DNA of 64,000 nt from Euborellia annulipes (Eukaryota > Arthropoda > Insecta > Dermaptera > Anisolabididae): the NCBI GenBank assembly GCA_023213315.1, contig JAKCPI010027598.1, positions 20,184-84,183 on the forward strand, given 5' to 3'. A program made the position numbers and the translations under genes. This document shows, piece by piece, positions 9,967-21,218 of the stretch. The notes under the pieces were generated by a model. It saw nothing but the letters and a program-made list of their open reading frames with translations. It was not told where the DNA came from and did no database searches. The stretch's first letter is position 1. Every line of letters starts with the position of its first letter.

Positions 9967-12900
9967 TAATAGTTGTGTTAATATGCATTTTATTGTATTA
10001 TCTTGCCACCAAGAATCATGATTTCTTTAAGAGAAAAGGATTACCGTATGAGAAACCGATGCCCCTTTTGGGCAATCAATGGCTACTCATTTTTGGGAAG
10101 CTCAATCAATTCGAATATTATCAAAGGTGAGTGTTGAGATTATTTTTACTTGCTTATGTTGATAATTACCAATGGGCTTATTTTATTTATTTTTATCAGC
10201 TACGCAATTTGTTGTCATTTTAATTAGCAGTAGACCTACGCATACGGTCGATTTTAAATCGTCAATTTTTACCCAACTAAACTGTTTAGTTGTGTAGTAT
10301 GCGCACATGGGATCGATATCGACTCAACTTTTTAATTCCATTATTGTCCAAAAACCAAAACGGTGGTACTGGGTCCATCCAATATATAGTGATAGACTAA
10401 GAAAAGGAGCTTTCCACAGGCTCCATAAAAAATTCTTACAACATCCCGAAAAGTTTTTTAATTAATGAGAATGAATGAATAAGTGTAAATAATAATCTAA
10501 TATTATTCGTGAATTTATACTCTATTTTATTTATGATTTTTAAATTGAAATTTTGCAATTTATAATTTTTTTTTTTTTTAATTGGCCAACTAAACTGTCG
10601 ATCGTGTACGCGCTTCAATAGACAGCAATGACATTATAAGAGTTGAGCGATAGTTGGTCGATTTTTTAATCAAAAATGCAGATCGATCGCATTTGATTTA
10701 AAAAATCGAGTTGATCCGCAATTGTGTTGTGTGCGCACCTTCATTGAACTTAATGCATATATATTTTTTTTTTATTAGAGGAAAGTACCCAAATTCGGAC
10801 CCCCATTTTGTTTTTATAGTATAAAGTATATAAATTATTGAAAAAACCTGTTTTAAAGATATGTAATATTTACTTTACTATGTGATGTACTATTGGTAAT
10901 TTATTTATGGCAAATATATATGTATAAATTACAGGGTTAACAATTTTTTAAAAAACTTACACTTTGGTGATTTTCAAAAAGGTTGCCTAAACTGGACCCC
11001 TGGGTAAAATGACCAAAAACTTAATTTACTGAACTAGGAAAGGGAATAAATCTGAAAACAATTATAGAACGGTTTGACAAAAAATATATTTTTTTATTTT
11101 AACATTTTTTAATGTAAAAATTGAAAATGTGATTGAAAAAAAAAAATAAAAATAAATGTGAAAATTGAAAAAAAGGAATGTTGAAAATGTGAAAAGTCAA
11201 GGTAAATACTTCAACATTGGGTTTTATAAGGGGTAGAAGTTTACATAAAAGTTTTACATAAAACATCACACATTATGTAGGGGGTCCAGTTTAGGCAACT
11301 GTTGGGGGTCCGTTTTAGGCTCCTCACTTCTGCATTTTCAAAACGCCATATTTGATAAAAAAACATCACATTGGAAATAATTACATGGTCAAATGATTCC
11401 TTCAACATTACCATTTAAGAATATATAAGGGTTGGAAGGCTTACCTGTCACTTATCGCGTCCAATTAAAAAAAAACTGAGCACTCACAAAAACTTTTAAT
11501 TTTGCCAAAACACGTAATGGCTAACTGTCAAGTAAACAACTAGAGCAGGTGACGTTAGGGCACTTCTACTTTGTGGTGGAATCTTGCACTAGTATTTACA
11601 CTGTCTTTCGCTAAGTTTCAGCACTAAACAGAGACAATAACCATGGGGGTCCACATTAGGGCAGGGGTCCGTATTTGGGTACTTTCCTCTATTAAAATAA
11701 AATGGTAAATTACGTTGATAGTATTCCTTCCTTCTTTTTAGGCCTATTTGAGTTAATTAATATTATATTGTAATTAATTTTTGTTTAAAAGGCCATCTTA
11801 TAAAGGCTATGGTTTATTAGATATTATTCTCTTTTCAACTATAGATTTATTTATATTCCACACCGCTAAATTCTGAGTTATTGGTGTTTGAGCCTCTTTG
11901 AAATTTAATTATTGTTTGTTGTTTATTGATTTTATTTATTTATTTATTTTTTTTTTTAACCTTCAATTTATTTTAATCTTTTAAACTCTAATTTGACATT
12001 GAAATTCTATATTTTACATTTTAAAATTATTAATATAACTGGAAATTTTTTCCAATCTTTATTTATTTATTCTAAATTAACATTTTTTTTTTTACTTTCT
12101 CTTACCCTATATATGAAATATATATAGAGAGAAAGTATTGCGATCATGTCAAAAATTCGATGAGATTTTGATGGATATACATGTTTTGAGGTCCCCTGAG
12201 TCCAAAAAAGTGGGTCCCGCAAATTGGTCTGTGTGGACATTTTTAACCACGAAGGAGGTTGAAATTTTATATCTTAAATCATTACCTTAATTTAAAAAAA
12301 GAAGGCCGGGGGCGGGTCTTTGCGTCTAGTATTAACATATATATAGAGGTAAGAGAAAGTAAAAAGTGGTTATCACGACATGGTCTGTTTGTGGGTGTGT
12401 GTGTTCAATTTAAAGCATAAAGGAATTGAGCTATGAGGCTGAAATTTTATATTTAAGTTAAACATCCCCCGGGACCGGGAAAATAAGGTTTTAATCAAAA
12501 TCGGCCAAAGGTAACATGCCATGGTAACAAAATATAAATATTTTCCCATACTTATAAATTTTACATCTTGAATTCTAATATATCGGCGGAAACTAAATAT
12601 ATGTCAACACGAAAAATCTGGTGTGGCAAGCACATAACATAACATTCGATTGCCGAAGGTAAGAGAAAGTTGTGTGTGCTGTGCGACCAGTCACACCAGA
12701 TTTTGTTGGTTATTTTATTACAAATTATCTTTATGCTTGTGAGAAAAGGAAATATCAAATTATCTTTTTTTTTTTTTTTACTTTTTATTTATATACGTAT
12801 AAATAAATGTTGTTTTTCAAATAATTTAAAAAAAAAAGAATGTTTAATTTATGATAATGGAATGAATCAGCGGCTTATTTTATATATTTTAACTGATACA

Positions 12901-15900
12901 ATAAATATATATAAATCAATCAAGGTGAGTTCTTTTTTAACACTCACACATACATTCACACAGTCTTTTCGGCAACTCAGGCCATATAAGACTTTTGACC
13001 ATAACAGTTATTGAATAAATCAGGGCCGGATCTAGGGGGGGGGGGGGGGCAGTGGGTGCCTGTGCCCCGGGCGGCAGATATCAGGGGGCGGCAATTAAAG
13101 AAAGATTTACTAAAAAAAAAAAAGGTAAAATGATATGAATTTTGTATAGAAAATTTTAAGGAGAGGGCGGCAAATTAAATTTTCCCCCTCTCGTAGTTCC
13201 GGCCCTGATTTGGACATTTTTTTTTGGTTTCGATCCTCCTCTATGTGATCATCATCAAAGCCTAAAAATAACATCCATACATTTCTTTGAATCAACTTGC
13301 ATTAGAATTACGTACCTCAGCTCCTAAAGATTTCATAATATAACTAACTATTATTATTGGGAAAATTAAATAGCATTACACTCTGTTTCTGCAGAGAGTG
13401 CATTTATAGCTCAAAAGCAAATATTGAGGTGCCTGGCTGGTGTTCGTTGCAGGGAGAGTTGTAGGGCTTTGTTTTCGAAGATGATAATTCTCACAGTACC
13501 GGCCCTATATATTTTTCACATATGCGTCGCAACCTACAAATACAGGGAAACTTTCGAGACAGGAAACAAAATGCATCGAAAGAGGGAAGACCTGAGGATT
13601 GAAAAATCAAGATTGATGGTGGGGGAGAGATCAATAAGAACCAACATTTTTTAATATTTTGCTAAATAATATCAAAAACTCATTGAATGTAAATATGTTT
13701 AAAAAATGATTGAAGTCATTTTTACTTGGCAAAACTATAAATGATTTCTTTGTCATTCAAGATTCCAATTACTTGTAAAATGTAAATTGTACTTGCCGGG
13801 TTGCAAGAAAGCAGTTCTGTAAATATTTAAAAGTCTGTTAGTAAACATCGCTTTGAGCTTTAAAATTATAGGCTGTTGCTAAAGCAACTTTAAAGGAACC
13901 GTTAACTATTCCCTACTGTTAAGATATATAGATAGATGCAAAACGATTGGGCCACCGAAAATGACAGCTTTCTATGTAGTTGGCCAAGTTGACCGCAAGG
14001 GCGCATTGTCAAATTGCATAATTTATAATAGTACCAAAATTATAAAAGAAATTAAAATAGTAATTATATTTGTATTCTTTAAATTTTAATTGTTAATATT
14101 TTTTTTTTTTTCTCATTCACACTCACACTCACACACACATTCACACAGTCTTTTCGGCAACTGAGGCCATTTAAGACTTTTAGACGATAACCGTTGAAGT
14201 AATATATATATTGGGGGGTTCAGGCATTTCTATTTAAGCCATCTGGTATCCAAATGGCTTAAATAAAATCATCGGGCTGCCTGGGTCCGAACCCGCGACG
14301 AATTGTTAATATTAGGTTACAAAACAAAAATGTTTAAATATTTAAATATCGTAAAATAAAAATAATAAATACGTTGGTAGATCTGGCTGTCAGATGTTAA
14401 ATTATAAAGAAACTGGGAATATACTATAACCTCACTTTTTCTCTTCATCGAATGAATATCTATAATAATTAATAATATCGCTTAGTACGTTTCAGAAACT
14501 AGAGAAAACTCAATTAAATTAATGTATTTCTATCCTACCTCTCTCGCGTGATAATATAGTCACCAAATTCTTATTTATTTCAATGAAACAAATCAGGTTA
14601 GTGGATACTTTATAGTTTAAAGCTCCGAATTTCAACCTTTAGTTTAAATACAGCTTTTACGAACCAATCATCAACAATCATCTTTAAATACGTTCTTGCA
14701 ACACAAAATTATTTAGCGGAAGGTTTAAACCAACAATAGCACGTTCTTGCAAGCTGGCAACTGTATGTTAAAACCTGACGCTTCAATATACGTATCTATG
14801 TATCTTTTGAAGAAAATAAATAATGAATAATAATAATAATGAAGAAATCTTGATCTTGACAAAAAAAAACAACTCCTGTCCCCTTATCGCTTTGTCATAT
14901 TGATGGTTCTACGAATAAGACTGTTAAGTCTGTCTTAATTCAAGAATTAGAAAAAAAAGTTGAAGAAATGGTCGCAACCACCACAACAGTTGAATTTTTT
15001 TTTTTTTTTTTTTTGTAGATACTTTTAAACAGATGCCGCGCAGTTTTGGAGATTTGTCGAAAATAATCTTGTGAATAACTCAGCTATTATTTTTGATCGC
15101 TATTTTACACCATCAATAAAAGATTGTGAACATACTCTTCGAGGTACTATTGATAACAAGGATTATAATATTCCTGGGCCACAACAAACACGAGAACGAC
15201 AGATTTTGCTAAAGAACTAAAAAACATCAAGTTTAAAAAGAAGCACTTGTTAAATTTTTAATAGATCATTGGGCTGATCATGAGATTATCGGTAACAAAA
15301 CAATATATCTGAATCACGATTTATGTTACGTTTATTCTGTTACCTATAATGAAATTACGCGAAACATTGATTATGATTTATTCTGTCAAGACCATGAAGA
15401 AGTAGATACAAAAATCGTATTTTTTTTACTTGCCAAACCAAAAAAAGATGCAACAGTTACAATTATAACTTCAGATGCTGATATTGTTGTAATCATGTTA
15501 GCCAATATGGAGCATGTGCAAGGCTCAGTAAAAATATGGTTCGATCTTGGAGTAGGTAATGCACGCAGATATATTGATGTTTCTGCTCTTTTTGGCAAGT
15601 TAGGCCTTTTAGCTTCACAAGCATTATCAGCTCTACATGCGTTAATTTATTTTAATCCAGCTTTTTATAGACGGGAAAACCCCCCAATGGATATAATGAT
15701 GGGTTCTGAAACTTTTGCTAATTTAGGATCGGAAATGTACACAATTGAGGAATTATTTTTGACTATGGAATCTTTTATTTGCCATTTATATGGTCTAAGA
15801 AAATAAGCTGATGTTAATCGAGCTAAAATTGAAATTTTTAATAAAACATACAAAGTCACTCATACTACACAACCTTTTAAATTAAATGTCCGTAATTGTA

Positions 15901-18900
15901 ACTTACCACCATGTCAATCAGAGTTATGGCAGCATTTGTTACGAACAAATGTCTGTGGAGAAATGCACACTATCGTGTTCTTAGGGAAATATCACCAACA
16001 GACTTCCGGTGGAAAAATGTAGATGGGAAATTAGAGATGGTTTGGTTTACTGGAAATCAGCTACCAGAAGCGTACGAAGATATTGTTGTTACACCTGAGA
16101 TTTTAGGAAATACTCCGGATTCTGGTTTGTTTTTAACGCTGTGATAATATCATAAAATAAATAGAAGATTGTTAAGATCATAACTATTTGTTGTTCGTTG
16201 TTCTGGAGAGACCAGCGCACCTGACCGAGATGAAGTCCCGAAAGATAAGAAGGTGATCCCGTATCTAGGACCCTATGAATAAAGCATAGATATCTAACCG
16301 TGCTTGCAAGTCAGTTCCCAGAATTTCTCGAGCTTGTACAGAGACGTGATCTCGCTGGCCTAGATCAAAAATATATCTCGCACAAGAATTTAATGCTCTG
16401 TCGCATTCAATACCTGCGCGCAGAAGACGCATCCAAATTGAAAAAGACCAGGTCTCCATATAGGAAGTGGGGAAGCACAACCAGCCTAAGTCGCACCCGC
16501 ATTGGTGTGAACGCAGCCAACTTATTTAAACTTAAATAAAGACTGATGATTTGAACGAGTCACATAATATTGCATTGTAAGATTCCTGGAATATTCCAGG
16601 CTTTATTTTTATATTTGTTTTATGCTCTCTTTATATTTGTTTATATTTTATATTTGTTAATATACGTTCTTTAATGTTAATTAGAACCTTTTTTAAGGTC
16701 TAAATCGTCTACCTCATTCATTACACTCAACCGATGCTTAAAAGGCCAAGAAAAATTATTTTTTTATTTTTGCTGTATAGTTGACCCCCGCCATTTTGTT
16801 CTACCCAATAAGGGAAACAAAATTTATTTTTTTCAATTTTTTCGCACAATTTTTAATGGTCACTACCAAGAATGGCTGCATCCAGAACATTTCACGTTGG
16901 AGATCTCCTTTCTACATTAATTATACGTTCTACTCCAACAGAAGTTTTTTCTCACCCTATTATTCTCTAATTTTCAGATTCTACGATTTAGCCAAACCAA
17001 CTGGAATTGGAGGAATTTTTGAAACAATCACACCAGGTTACGTGATTGCTGATCCGGAATTACTAAAATGTGTAGCAATTAAAGATTTCGAACATTTTAT
17101 GAACCACACGGATTTTGATACACCAGAGCATATTATGTCAAAGACCCTAATAGCTCTCAAAGGTTAAATAAAACAAATAAAAAAAAAAATCAAATAAATA
17201 ATAATTCTCTTTTTTTTGTAGATAATAAATGGAGGGATATTCGAACGACTTTAAGTCCTGCGTTCACTGGAGTCAAAATGCGTATCATGTTTGATTTAGT
17301 TGAAAAATGTGTACTGAGATTGGAGAGATATCTTCAGAATGAATATAAAAAGGGAAAAGGTAAATCGAATAGAGGAAAGGGCAGATTCAGATCTTAATTC
17401 TTGAATCGGATTATTCTATTACATTTACATTTTATTATTATCTTTATCTTAATTATTCAATTCAGATACAAGGTTGAGTGATACAGATGCTAGAAAGTTT
17501 CAGTTCTTGATACATGATGTACTTGAATCCCTTCTGCCCTCGGACAGATATTATGGCACAGTTCCATAGACTTAATATTGCTGTTCTTGCTTGTAAGATA
17601 TATTTTCAATATAGATTAATATCAAACTAATATCAAATGATACTGAAAAAGGGTTTCTTCGCTGCCACCATTGTGTTTTATTATTGGCTATGAAGAACTG
17701 GGATGTTTCTTGGTTATAGAAATAACTGATTAAAACTTTTAATTGGTTTGCTATAAATGAAGATATTGTATAAAATATAATGGGTATAAAGTGGATTTAC
17801 TGAAGAAAGACAATCCCCTACTAAAAAACTACCTTAGATTTCTTAGCCACGAAATGCGCTGACGTCCTGAACCTCGTTTTCCAACATCTTCCCCTGCATT
17901 GCCATTTTGTATTTAGTTGGATTCCTCATGACAGTATAGAACAATGACACGAACACCAATTTCAAGGCTTGCAGAAAGGATTTTATTTCTCCAAGGTTTT
18001 TGTATCTAATTTCCCAGTCTTATCAGATTGACTTGTGATTTCCTCCCATCAAGACCTGAGTCAGATAGTATCAGTTATACAGTAAATTCGCATTTCATTC
18101 TTCAGTCAGCTTGTCTCATTGTTTCAATGAACATGTTTTCAATATCATTCGATATTAGTTTTAGTGATATTAATCTATATTGAATAATGTTTCAACTAGA
18201 GCCTTGGGTATTTCAATTTGAAATGTGGTGTAATTTGAAAATTACCACTATTATTTTCATTTCTTTTATCATAAAGAGAGTGTTGAAATATTCCCCTAAT
18301 TTTTTTTGGTTATTTTTTTTATCTAAAAAAAAATAATTCTCTTTTAAATCACGGAATATTAAATCCAACAAGTCTTTTAAATTTCAATTAATTAATCTTT
18401 TTGTTTTCTTTCAACATCCCGAATATAAAACCATTTAAACTAAATCTTTTAACTAAATTTTTTTAACTTAACATAGGGGAACTATAATAACCCATCATAC
18501 CTCAAATATACAGCATCCATTCTAAGGGAGTAATCGACCCTTAATGGACCCAAGCGAAGCAGATACATAAAGTCCTAAGCTAATTGAGGGAACCCACCCC
18601 CTCCCTCTAATTAATTCAGGCGTGAGTCGAACTAGGGACCCTTTCCCCAACCCTAGGAAAATCCACTATAGAAATATATTTTACTAAGGAATACTGAAGT
18701 TCTAGAAATTTTAAAAATGTAGGATTCTGAAATATCTTTTTTGGAGTGATTAAAGGTGAATGAATTGATTGATAGTGAAGAATAATATGTTCGGGTGTGG
18801 AAAGAACAGCTTCATACTGTATATTCTATTACCAGTTCATTTATTTTGAATTATAAAACCGTTGTAAAATGTATTTATCAAGATAAATGAAGATATACTC

Positions 18901-21108
18901 CCATAGATGCTAAATTTGATATAAATGACTGTTTCAGTTCGATGAAAGTTTATGAAAGCATCTAACAATATACCACAACTTATATGTAAACACCCAGGAA
19001 AAATCTATGCAAATAACATAAGGCTGAAATTTTTTTCAAGGCTGAAGTAAATAAAATATGCCGAAAATTTTCGAAAGATTCCTGGCTCCATTTCCTTTCA
19101 TCATAAGATGGATAATTTTAAAGGCAGTTGTCAATCAGTTTACAAGTTTTCAATAATTATAAAATTTTATTTTTGTTACAAATCTAGGTGAAGTTGTCAA
19201 GAAGGAATTGAAAGATCTATTTGGCCGATTTACTAATGACGCTATCGCAACGACAGCATTTGGAATCGAAGTGGATGCAATCAATGATGGTGAAAACGAA
19301 TTCTATCTGAATGGTCAGGATTTGGTTGACTTCTCATCAGGGCTTAGATGGTTGAAATTGCCTTTAATATTCTTAGCACCAAGTCTTTTAAAGGTAATTA
19401 TAAATTTAGAAATTGCAATATTTAGATTATTTCCTTTTTTTTTTTATGTTTTTAGATTATTTTCGGTGAGGGATTTTTTGCTAAAAAACCTGTAAATTTC
19501 TTCCAAGAAATTTTTGAGGAGAATATTAAGACAAGAAGAGAAAAAGGAATTGTACGTCCTGATATGATTCATTTGATGATAGAAGCTACAAAAGAAGAGA
19601 GAGAAAAAAGAAAGCATGAGACCCAACGTGAGTGACTCTTTCTGATACCTCATAAATTGAGTAAACTAAGCCGTTAAGAAAAGTAATCAACAGATAATCC
19701 TTTTCCAAAAGCTTTAAGCGATTGATTTCATTTAATTATACAGATATAAAGTAACATTAGACGCAGGCATTGCTTCTCATAGCCAGTACAAAATGTTATT
19801 AATACCTCTTTTTTCTTCCATTTTAGTGACGGATGAAATGATGCTTGCACAAGCGCTGATTTTCTTTTTTGCTGGTTTTGATACTGTCTCTCAAACATTA
19901 ACATTTGCTCTGCATCATTTGGCTGAATTTCCTGATATTCAAGAGAAAGTACATGAAGAAATAAAGCAAACGCTAGAAGAGAACAATGGGAAAATCAATT
20001 ATGATGTTTTAATGAAAATGAAATATTTAGAAATGTTCCTAAGTGGTAAGTGGCACAAGTTCTTGTTCATTTGGAAATAAAAGGAATGATATTTACGTGT
20101 TTTATTTTTTTAGAATCTCAAAGAATCCTTCCTGTATTCACGTTTACCGAACGAGTGTGCACTAAAAAGTACACAATCCCAGCGGCGGAAAATCGTCCCG
20201 AAGTGACAATTGAACCTGGAGAGTTGATTGTGTTCTCAGCACACTCTTTCCATCATGATCCAGATTATTTCCCAGACCCGATGAGATTTGATCCTGAAAG
20301 ATTTAGTGATGAGAATAAATCCAGTATCAATCCATATGCCTATCTGCCTTTTGGAATTGGACCGCGTGTCTGTATTGGTAGGTATCTTCAAATTTTTGAC
20401 AACATTGTTCCTCTATGGCATCCCATACCTTTTAGCCAAGAGTGTAAATAGAATCTCGGGTGCATAAGATATAGTCATTTTCGCTCTTGTGTGCGGCGTT
20501 TGGAGACAAATGAGTCCATCTTCTTCCTAAGGGTTTCTGGAAGAAGGAGTTGCATAGAAACAGGCGATTTACTTAGGAAATGTTGCTAGCCTATCACCTG
20601 CTTCGTTTCTTTTCTCTGTTGAATGTGGACCAATGAACCTCTTTAATTTTTCTCTTTTTCCTACTCAAGAGTTAAAAGTCACCGATGATGTGGGGGGGGG
20701 TGTAGAACTACTTAGTTTTTCTGATTAGGTCTAAAAGTTGATTATAAAATTCTTCGTGTTCTTTGTCATCCTTGTGTGCATAAATCTGAATGGTGACTGA
20801 TCTTTTTGGAGAATGTGATAGTTCTAGAGTTATAAATCTATGGTTGATATACATTGCCTGCACCCCACTGCGAGAAGGTGCCAGGGGACTTGGGGGGGCT
20901 ATGCAGAAAATAATTTGGTTAATTTCTTTTTTTTTCAGGTAACCGATTTGCCAAAATGGAATTAAAACTAGTCCTCTTTCATCTCATCAAGAGTTTCGAA
21001 ATAATTTTTGTTGAAGAGACAGAACACCCAATAAAATTTTCCCGTAAAGGCACAGGAGTATCGTCAGACAAAGGATTCTGGGTGGGGTTCAAGCCCAGGG
21101 CGAATTAA
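9954..21108 (+). CDS. Cytochrome P450, CYP3 clan (CYP9-like), 8 exons
   Basis: A haem-thiolate monooxygenase, expected to be ER-anchored and to oxidise lipophilic substrates with electrons from P450 reductase. Exons are 9954-10126, 16978-17162, 17222-17359, 19188-19393, 19456-19627, 19827-20045, 20114-20377 and 20939-21108. All introns are GT-AG, all phases join, and the sum is 1527 nt (508 residues plus stop), the usual microsomal P450 length. Residues 1-17 form a hydrophobic anchor followed by a proline-rich hinge (about 30-40). Visible motifs are WRDIR (helix C, 123-127), AGFDT (helix I, 307-311), ESQR as the ExxR motif (365-368), PERF (425-428), and the haem loop FGIGPRVCIG with Cys451. 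The first in-frame ATG is at 9954. Nothing is broken, so it is probably functional. The CYP9-like assignment is by eye, and a CYP6-type family is the alternative. Confidence 0.93.
10777..11690. mobile_element. 914-bp MITE in P450 intron 1
   Basis: The left end AGAGGAAAGTACCCAAAT and the right end ATTTGGGTACTTTCCTCT are exact inverted repeats, extending imperfectly through a GGACCCC segment. Both sides are flanked by ATT (10774-10776 and 11691-11693), fitting a 3-bp target duplication. The interior repeats the motif GGGGTCC...TTTAGGC several times and has no ORF, so the element is non-autonomous. The superfamily is uncertain; 3-bp duplications are typical of PIF/Harbinger-like elements. Confidence 0.75.
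12093..12704 (+). repeat. Second ACTTTC...ACCAGATTTT element (P450 intron 1)
   Basis: It has the same start (ACTTTCTCTTACC, TATATAT), interior phrases (GTCAAAAATTCGATG, GAGGTCCCCTGA) and terminal hairpin (AATCTGGTGTG ... CACACCAGATT, 12616-12704) as the copy at 8361-9046. It is diverged and internally rearranged; a second start-like ATATATAGAGGTAAGAGAAAGT occurs near 12342. Non-coding. Confidence 0.6.
13021..13207. mobile_element. hAT-like MITE, 187 bp
   Basis: The left end CAGGGCCGGA (13021-13030) is the exact complement of the right end TCCGGCCCTG (13198-13207). The CAGGGCCGGATCTAGGGG form is typical of hAT MITE termini. A G-run of about 16 lies just inside the left end. No ORF and no clear 8-bp target duplication. 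Confidence 0.65.
13373..13654 (+). pseudogene. Non-LTR retrotransposon reverse transcriptase, C-terminal fragment
   Basis: An open frame running to a stop at 13652-13654 contains a QKQILRCLAG segment, then ESCRALF, then a hydrophobic ILTVPALYI block, followed by a basic tail. This order (QK..R...G, C..LF..L.ILT.PSLY) is characteristic of the segment C-terminal to the reverse-transcriptase domain in Jockey/I-type LINE ORF2 proteins. Only this tail is present; the catalytic FADD region is not seen. It sits in intron 1 of the P450 on the same strand and is a truncated relic. Confidence 0.65.
15090..16143 (+). pseudogene. Multicopy arthropod 'SIKD/HAL' family pseudogene, probably element-derived
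   Basis: Reading across frameshifts gives, in order: FDRYFTPSIKD (about 15094), a HWAD...IIGN block (15260), an EVDTKIVFFL...ITSDADIVVIML block (15400-15505), IWFDLGVGNARRYIDVS (15535), an AL.ALHAL...PAFYRRE block (15620), LYGLRK (15790), CNLPPCQSELWQHLLR (15900) and SPTDFRW...WFTGNQLPE (15990-16070), ending at a stop at 16141-16143. This architecture matches an uncharacterised protein family found in many copies in arthropod and cnidarian genomes, where the central motif is usually HALTGCD. Here TGCD is lost and at least two frame changes and several stops occur. Family identity comes from memory of the motif order; no function is established. It lies in P450 intron 1. Confidence 0.6.
16200..16545 (+). 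other. Unrecognised block with an open frame (16300-16539)
   Basis: The composition is less A/T-rich than its surroundings. The frame 16300-16539 encodes about 79 residues with many K/R, no recognised motif and no obvious start context. It abuts the preceding pseudogene and may belong to the same insertion. I do not recognise a function. Confidence 0.3.
17360..19187 (+). other. P450 intron 3 (1.8 kb)
   Basis: GTAAAT donor at 17360 and TAG acceptor ending at 19187. Mostly A/T-rich sequence without supported genes. A stretch near 18480-18660 (ACCCAAGCGAAGCAGATA and a GTCGAACTAGGGACCC segment) resembles a dispersed repeat also seen, inverted, near 36560. Confidence 0.6.
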
Positions 21109-21212
21109 GACTTTAAAGGCAACTTCCTAATCTAAAACTCTTTTACACCTCCAATGGGGACTGTGTGCATCCATAACTGTAACCCAAAAGTGAAGAATAT
21201 ATTTTTTTATAT

Positions 21213-21218
21213 AATAAA
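21213..21218 (+). terminator. Polyadenylation signal of the P450
   Basis: AATAAA lies about 105 bases after the P450 stop codon, in a suitable A/T-rich 3' UTR context. It is the first canonical signal downstream. Confidence 0.6.

Larger units (their letters stand above)
12942..14190 (+). repeat. Paired short dispersed repeat (12942-13015 and 14112-14190)
   Basis: The two segments share CACTCACAC...ATTCACACAG followed by TCTTTTCGGCAACT and GGCCAT...AAGACTTTT, then a GATAAC/CATAAC...GTT tail. They lie in direct orientation about 1.1 kb apart, flanking the hAT-like MITE and the LINE fragment. Origin unknown; no coding potential. Confidence 0.55.

Noticed and set aside
14215..14300. tRNA-derived SINE (GGGTTCGGACCC box on the minus strand)
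   Set aside because: Only a B-box-like word and a small hairpin are seen. No A box, tail or second copy could be established.
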